64,000 nt of DNA, taken from NCBI RefSeq assembly GCF_003173615.1, contig NZ_QGNA01000001.1:1716385-1780384 (forward strand), read 5' to 3'. The notes under the pieces were generated by a model. That model ran no database searches. It was given only the letters and a program-made list of their open reading frames with translations, and was not told the origin of the DNA. The DNA is from Falsiroseomonas bella. GTDB taxonomy: Bacteria > Pseudomonadota > Alphaproteobacteria > Acetobacterales > Acetobacteraceae. The translations under genes were made by a program, and so were the position numbers. Of this stretch, positions 62,632 to 64,000 are shown in pieces (position 1 is the stretch's first letter; the number at the start of each line of letters is the position of its first letter).

Positions 62632-63805
62632 GATCGGCGCGGCGCCGCAGCCGCGCGAACAGCACGAGCAGCAGCGCCGCGATCGCCGCCAGCGCCGGGT
62701 CGGTGCTGTCGGCGGTGCGCCAGGGGATCCAGGTGCGGAACAGCGCGATGCCGAAGGCGAGGCCGACCACCGCCGGTACCGCGAGCCAGGCGCGCAACCC
62801 GGACCGGATCGCGAGCCACAGCAGCGTCCCGTAGAGGAAGGTCTTCAGCAGCACGGCCTGCAGCCCGTTGGCGAGATTGCCGCGCACGACAGAACGGAAG
62901 GGCACCCACCCGAAGGGGCGGGGCTCGGCCGCGAGGATGAAGGGCGAGAGGCTCTCGGCCAGCACCGCCGCCAGCATCAGGCCGGCCAGCAGCAGGTCGC
63001 CGTGGCGCAGCCGTCGCAGCACCGGCCAGGCCGCCAGCGCCAGGCCGGCCGCCGCCACCTCCGCCGGGTTGACCCGCCGGTCCACGATCGGCACCGCCGC
63101 GGCCAGCACCGCAAGGATCAGGGCCGCAAAGGGCAGGGTCCCGCCCAGGCGCGGCCAGGCCGCGGCGAGCAGTCGCGCCGCCGCCAGCCAGAACACCGCC
63201 AGCCGCAGCACCCGCCAGGGATCGATCCCGGCCAGGTGGCGCAGCGGCGCAAGGCTCGCGCGCCACTCTCCCCAATCCAGCGCCGGCACATAGGGAAAGA
63301 GCCGGTAGGCCAGCCAGCAGCCGAGCAACAGCGCGGCGAAGGGCTCGACGGGACGCAGCCAGGCCCCGGGCAGGCCTGACGCCGGCGGGCGTACCCAGAT
63401 CGCGACCAGCGCGCCCGCGCCGCCGCCCACCGCGTTCAGCAGCAGGTCGAGCCCGCTCGGGGACCGGCGCGGCACGTGGATCTGGCCGAACTCCATGGCG
63501 GCCGAGAGCAGCAGGCAGGCCAGTGCCGCGACCGTCGCCGCGACGGCCGGGCGGAAGCGGGCCTGCAGCACCAGCGCCAGCGCCAAGCCGAGCGGCGCGT
63601 AGAGAACCAGGTTGGCCACCAGGTCGCCCCGCCCGCCCGGCCGGCGGTGCAGCGCCTGCAGCACGGCATCGGTCATCGTCGTGCCGTCGGGCAGCGGCCG
63701 GAACTGGAAGGGATAGAGCGAGCCGAAGACGATGACGCCCGTCATCAGCACGCCGAGCAGCAGCGCCGCCGCCAGGGCGTCCCGTCCCGGCCCTTCCGAA
63801 TTCAC
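62615..63805 (-). CDS. VanZ family membrane protein
   Basis: Polytopic membrane protein of 396 residues with about 10 helices. The first half matches VanZ: VIVFGSLYPFQFRPLPDG, DLVANLVLYAPLGLALALVL and AAMEFGQIHVPRRSPSGLDL followed by NAVGGGAGALV. The second half has a similar helical unit (FVPFRSVVRGNL-type), suggesting a duplicated VanZ module. GTG start at 63805 is chosen for its AGGAGG 10 nt upstream. Role unknown; VanZ proteins are linked to envelope resistance and often sit by exosortase or polysaccharide loci. Confidence 0.85.
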   Translation of the reverse strand: MNSEGPGRDALAAALLLGVLMTGVIVFGSLYPFQFRPLPDGTTMTDAVLQALHRRPGGRGDLVANLVLYAPLGLALALVLQARFRPAVAATVAALACLLLSAAMEFGQIHVPRRSPSGLDLLLNAVGGGAGALVAIWVRPPASGLPGAWLRPVEPFAALLLGCWLAYRLFPYVPALDWGEWRASLAPLRHLAGIDPWRVLRLAVFWLAAARLLAAAWPRLGGTLPFAALILAVLAAAVPIVDRRVNPAEVAAAGLALAAWPVLRRLRHGDLLLAGLMLAAVLAESLSPFILAAEPRPFGWVPFRSVVRGNLANGLQAVLLKTFLYGTLLWLAIRSGLRAWLAVPAVVGLAFGIALFRTWIPWRTADSTDPALAAIAALLLVLFARLRRRADLTGSG

Positions 63806-63876
63806 CTGCCGGTTGCCTCCTCGCGGTCCCACCCAGCATAGGCGGGCCAGCGGGAGGGCGCGACCGCAGCCGCCTA

Positions 63877-64000
63877 GGTCCTGAACCCAAAGTCCTTGCT
63901 GCGACGCGACGCGATCTGATTCACCGTCGGAGTTGACGGGGGATAGGGGCATGTCGCGGTTCGATTTGAGCGAGGCGGAGTGGCGGATCATCGAGCCGTT
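63877..64000 (+). mobile_element. Left end of an IS5-like insertion sequence (cut by window edge)
   Basis: From about 63877 the sequence GGTCCTGAACCC begins what looks like the terminal inverted repeat, following CTA (a typical TNA/YTAR-type target). A transposase reading frame starts at 63951. The right end is outside the window, so the repeat and target duplication cannot be confirmed. Confidence 0.7.
63951..64000 (+). CDS. IS5-family transposase, N-terminal fragment
   Basis: Only 16 codons plus two bases are present: MSRFDLSEAEWRIIEP. This is the typical N-terminus of IS5-family (IS427/IS1031 group, DUF4096-type) transposases. GGGG lies upstream of the ATG. Partial because of the window edge. 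Confidence 0.8.
   Translation, partial: MSRFDLSEAEWRIIEP

Overview
The window looks like chromosomal DNA of a high-GC alphaproteobacterium, most probably an Acetobacteraceae member of the Roseomonas type. The evidence is the strong GC bias at third codon positions, the alphaproteobacterial housekeeping and stress genes, and the start of an IS5-family transposase at the right edge. This is inference from gene content; there is no rRNA gene or other phylogenetic marker here. I saw no tRNA, rRNA or CRISPR array.

Positions 1-20100 hold mostly unlinked accessory and housekeeping genes. In order: a secreted fasciclin protein, an ArfB-type ribosome rescue factor, a cobalamin riboswitch with a BtuB-like TonB receptor, two tandem ExoD proteins, a VWA-like DUF1194 protein, 2-aminoethylphosphonate transaminase (phnW), a hydrolase-fold protein without a nucleophile, a Tim44-domain protein, a peptide-type ABC solute-binding protein, an RTX calcium-binding protein, and a minus-strand group of M16 peptidase, PmbA and sulfotransferase. 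A small stress island follows (host-attachment protein, UspA, phosphoribosyltransferase). Its two promoter regions carry FNR/FixK-like boxes at nearly the same distance from the start codons.

Positions 20101-62631 form a large exosortase A (XrtA)/PEP-CTERM exopolysaccharide locus. It includes exosortase; glycosyltransferases; polysaccharide pyruvyl transferase; a flippase; TylF and FkbM methyltransferases; an asparagine-synthase-like amidotransferase; and a long minus-strand operon (44536 to 30896) of initiating sugar transferase, PrsK, PrsR, PrsT, O-antigen-ligase-like protein, a small membrane protein, a glycosyltransferase, an unrecognised 739-residue exported protein and an NAD-dependent epimerase. 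A plus-strand operon (50484-58213) holds export lipoprotein, chain-length regulator, BY-kinase, outer-membrane barrel, ExeA-like ATPase, deacetylase and FemAB-like protein. Four PEP-CTERM substrate genes lie inside the locus, three of them in a tandem array with a period of about 860 bp.

The most notable signal is regulatory. All four PEP-CTERM genes have a sigma-54 (-24/-12) promoter with GG-N10-GC geometry. The three tandem copies also share a 16-bp upstream element (TGTAAAGAA followed by a variable part and CGAC) at exactly the same distance, 63 bp from the promoter edge. A fifth sigma-54 promoter of near-consensus sequence, with a related palindromic upstream element about 61 bp away, precedes an XRE-type regulator at 48678. 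The sigma-54-dependent activator PrsR and its kinase PrsK are encoded in the same locus. The inferred model is that PrsK/PrsR/RpoN drives the exosortase substrates and a secondary regulator, while the polysaccharide machinery uses other promoters.

The right end (62615-64000) has a VanZ-family membrane protein and the left end of an IS5-like insertion sequence cut by the window edge.
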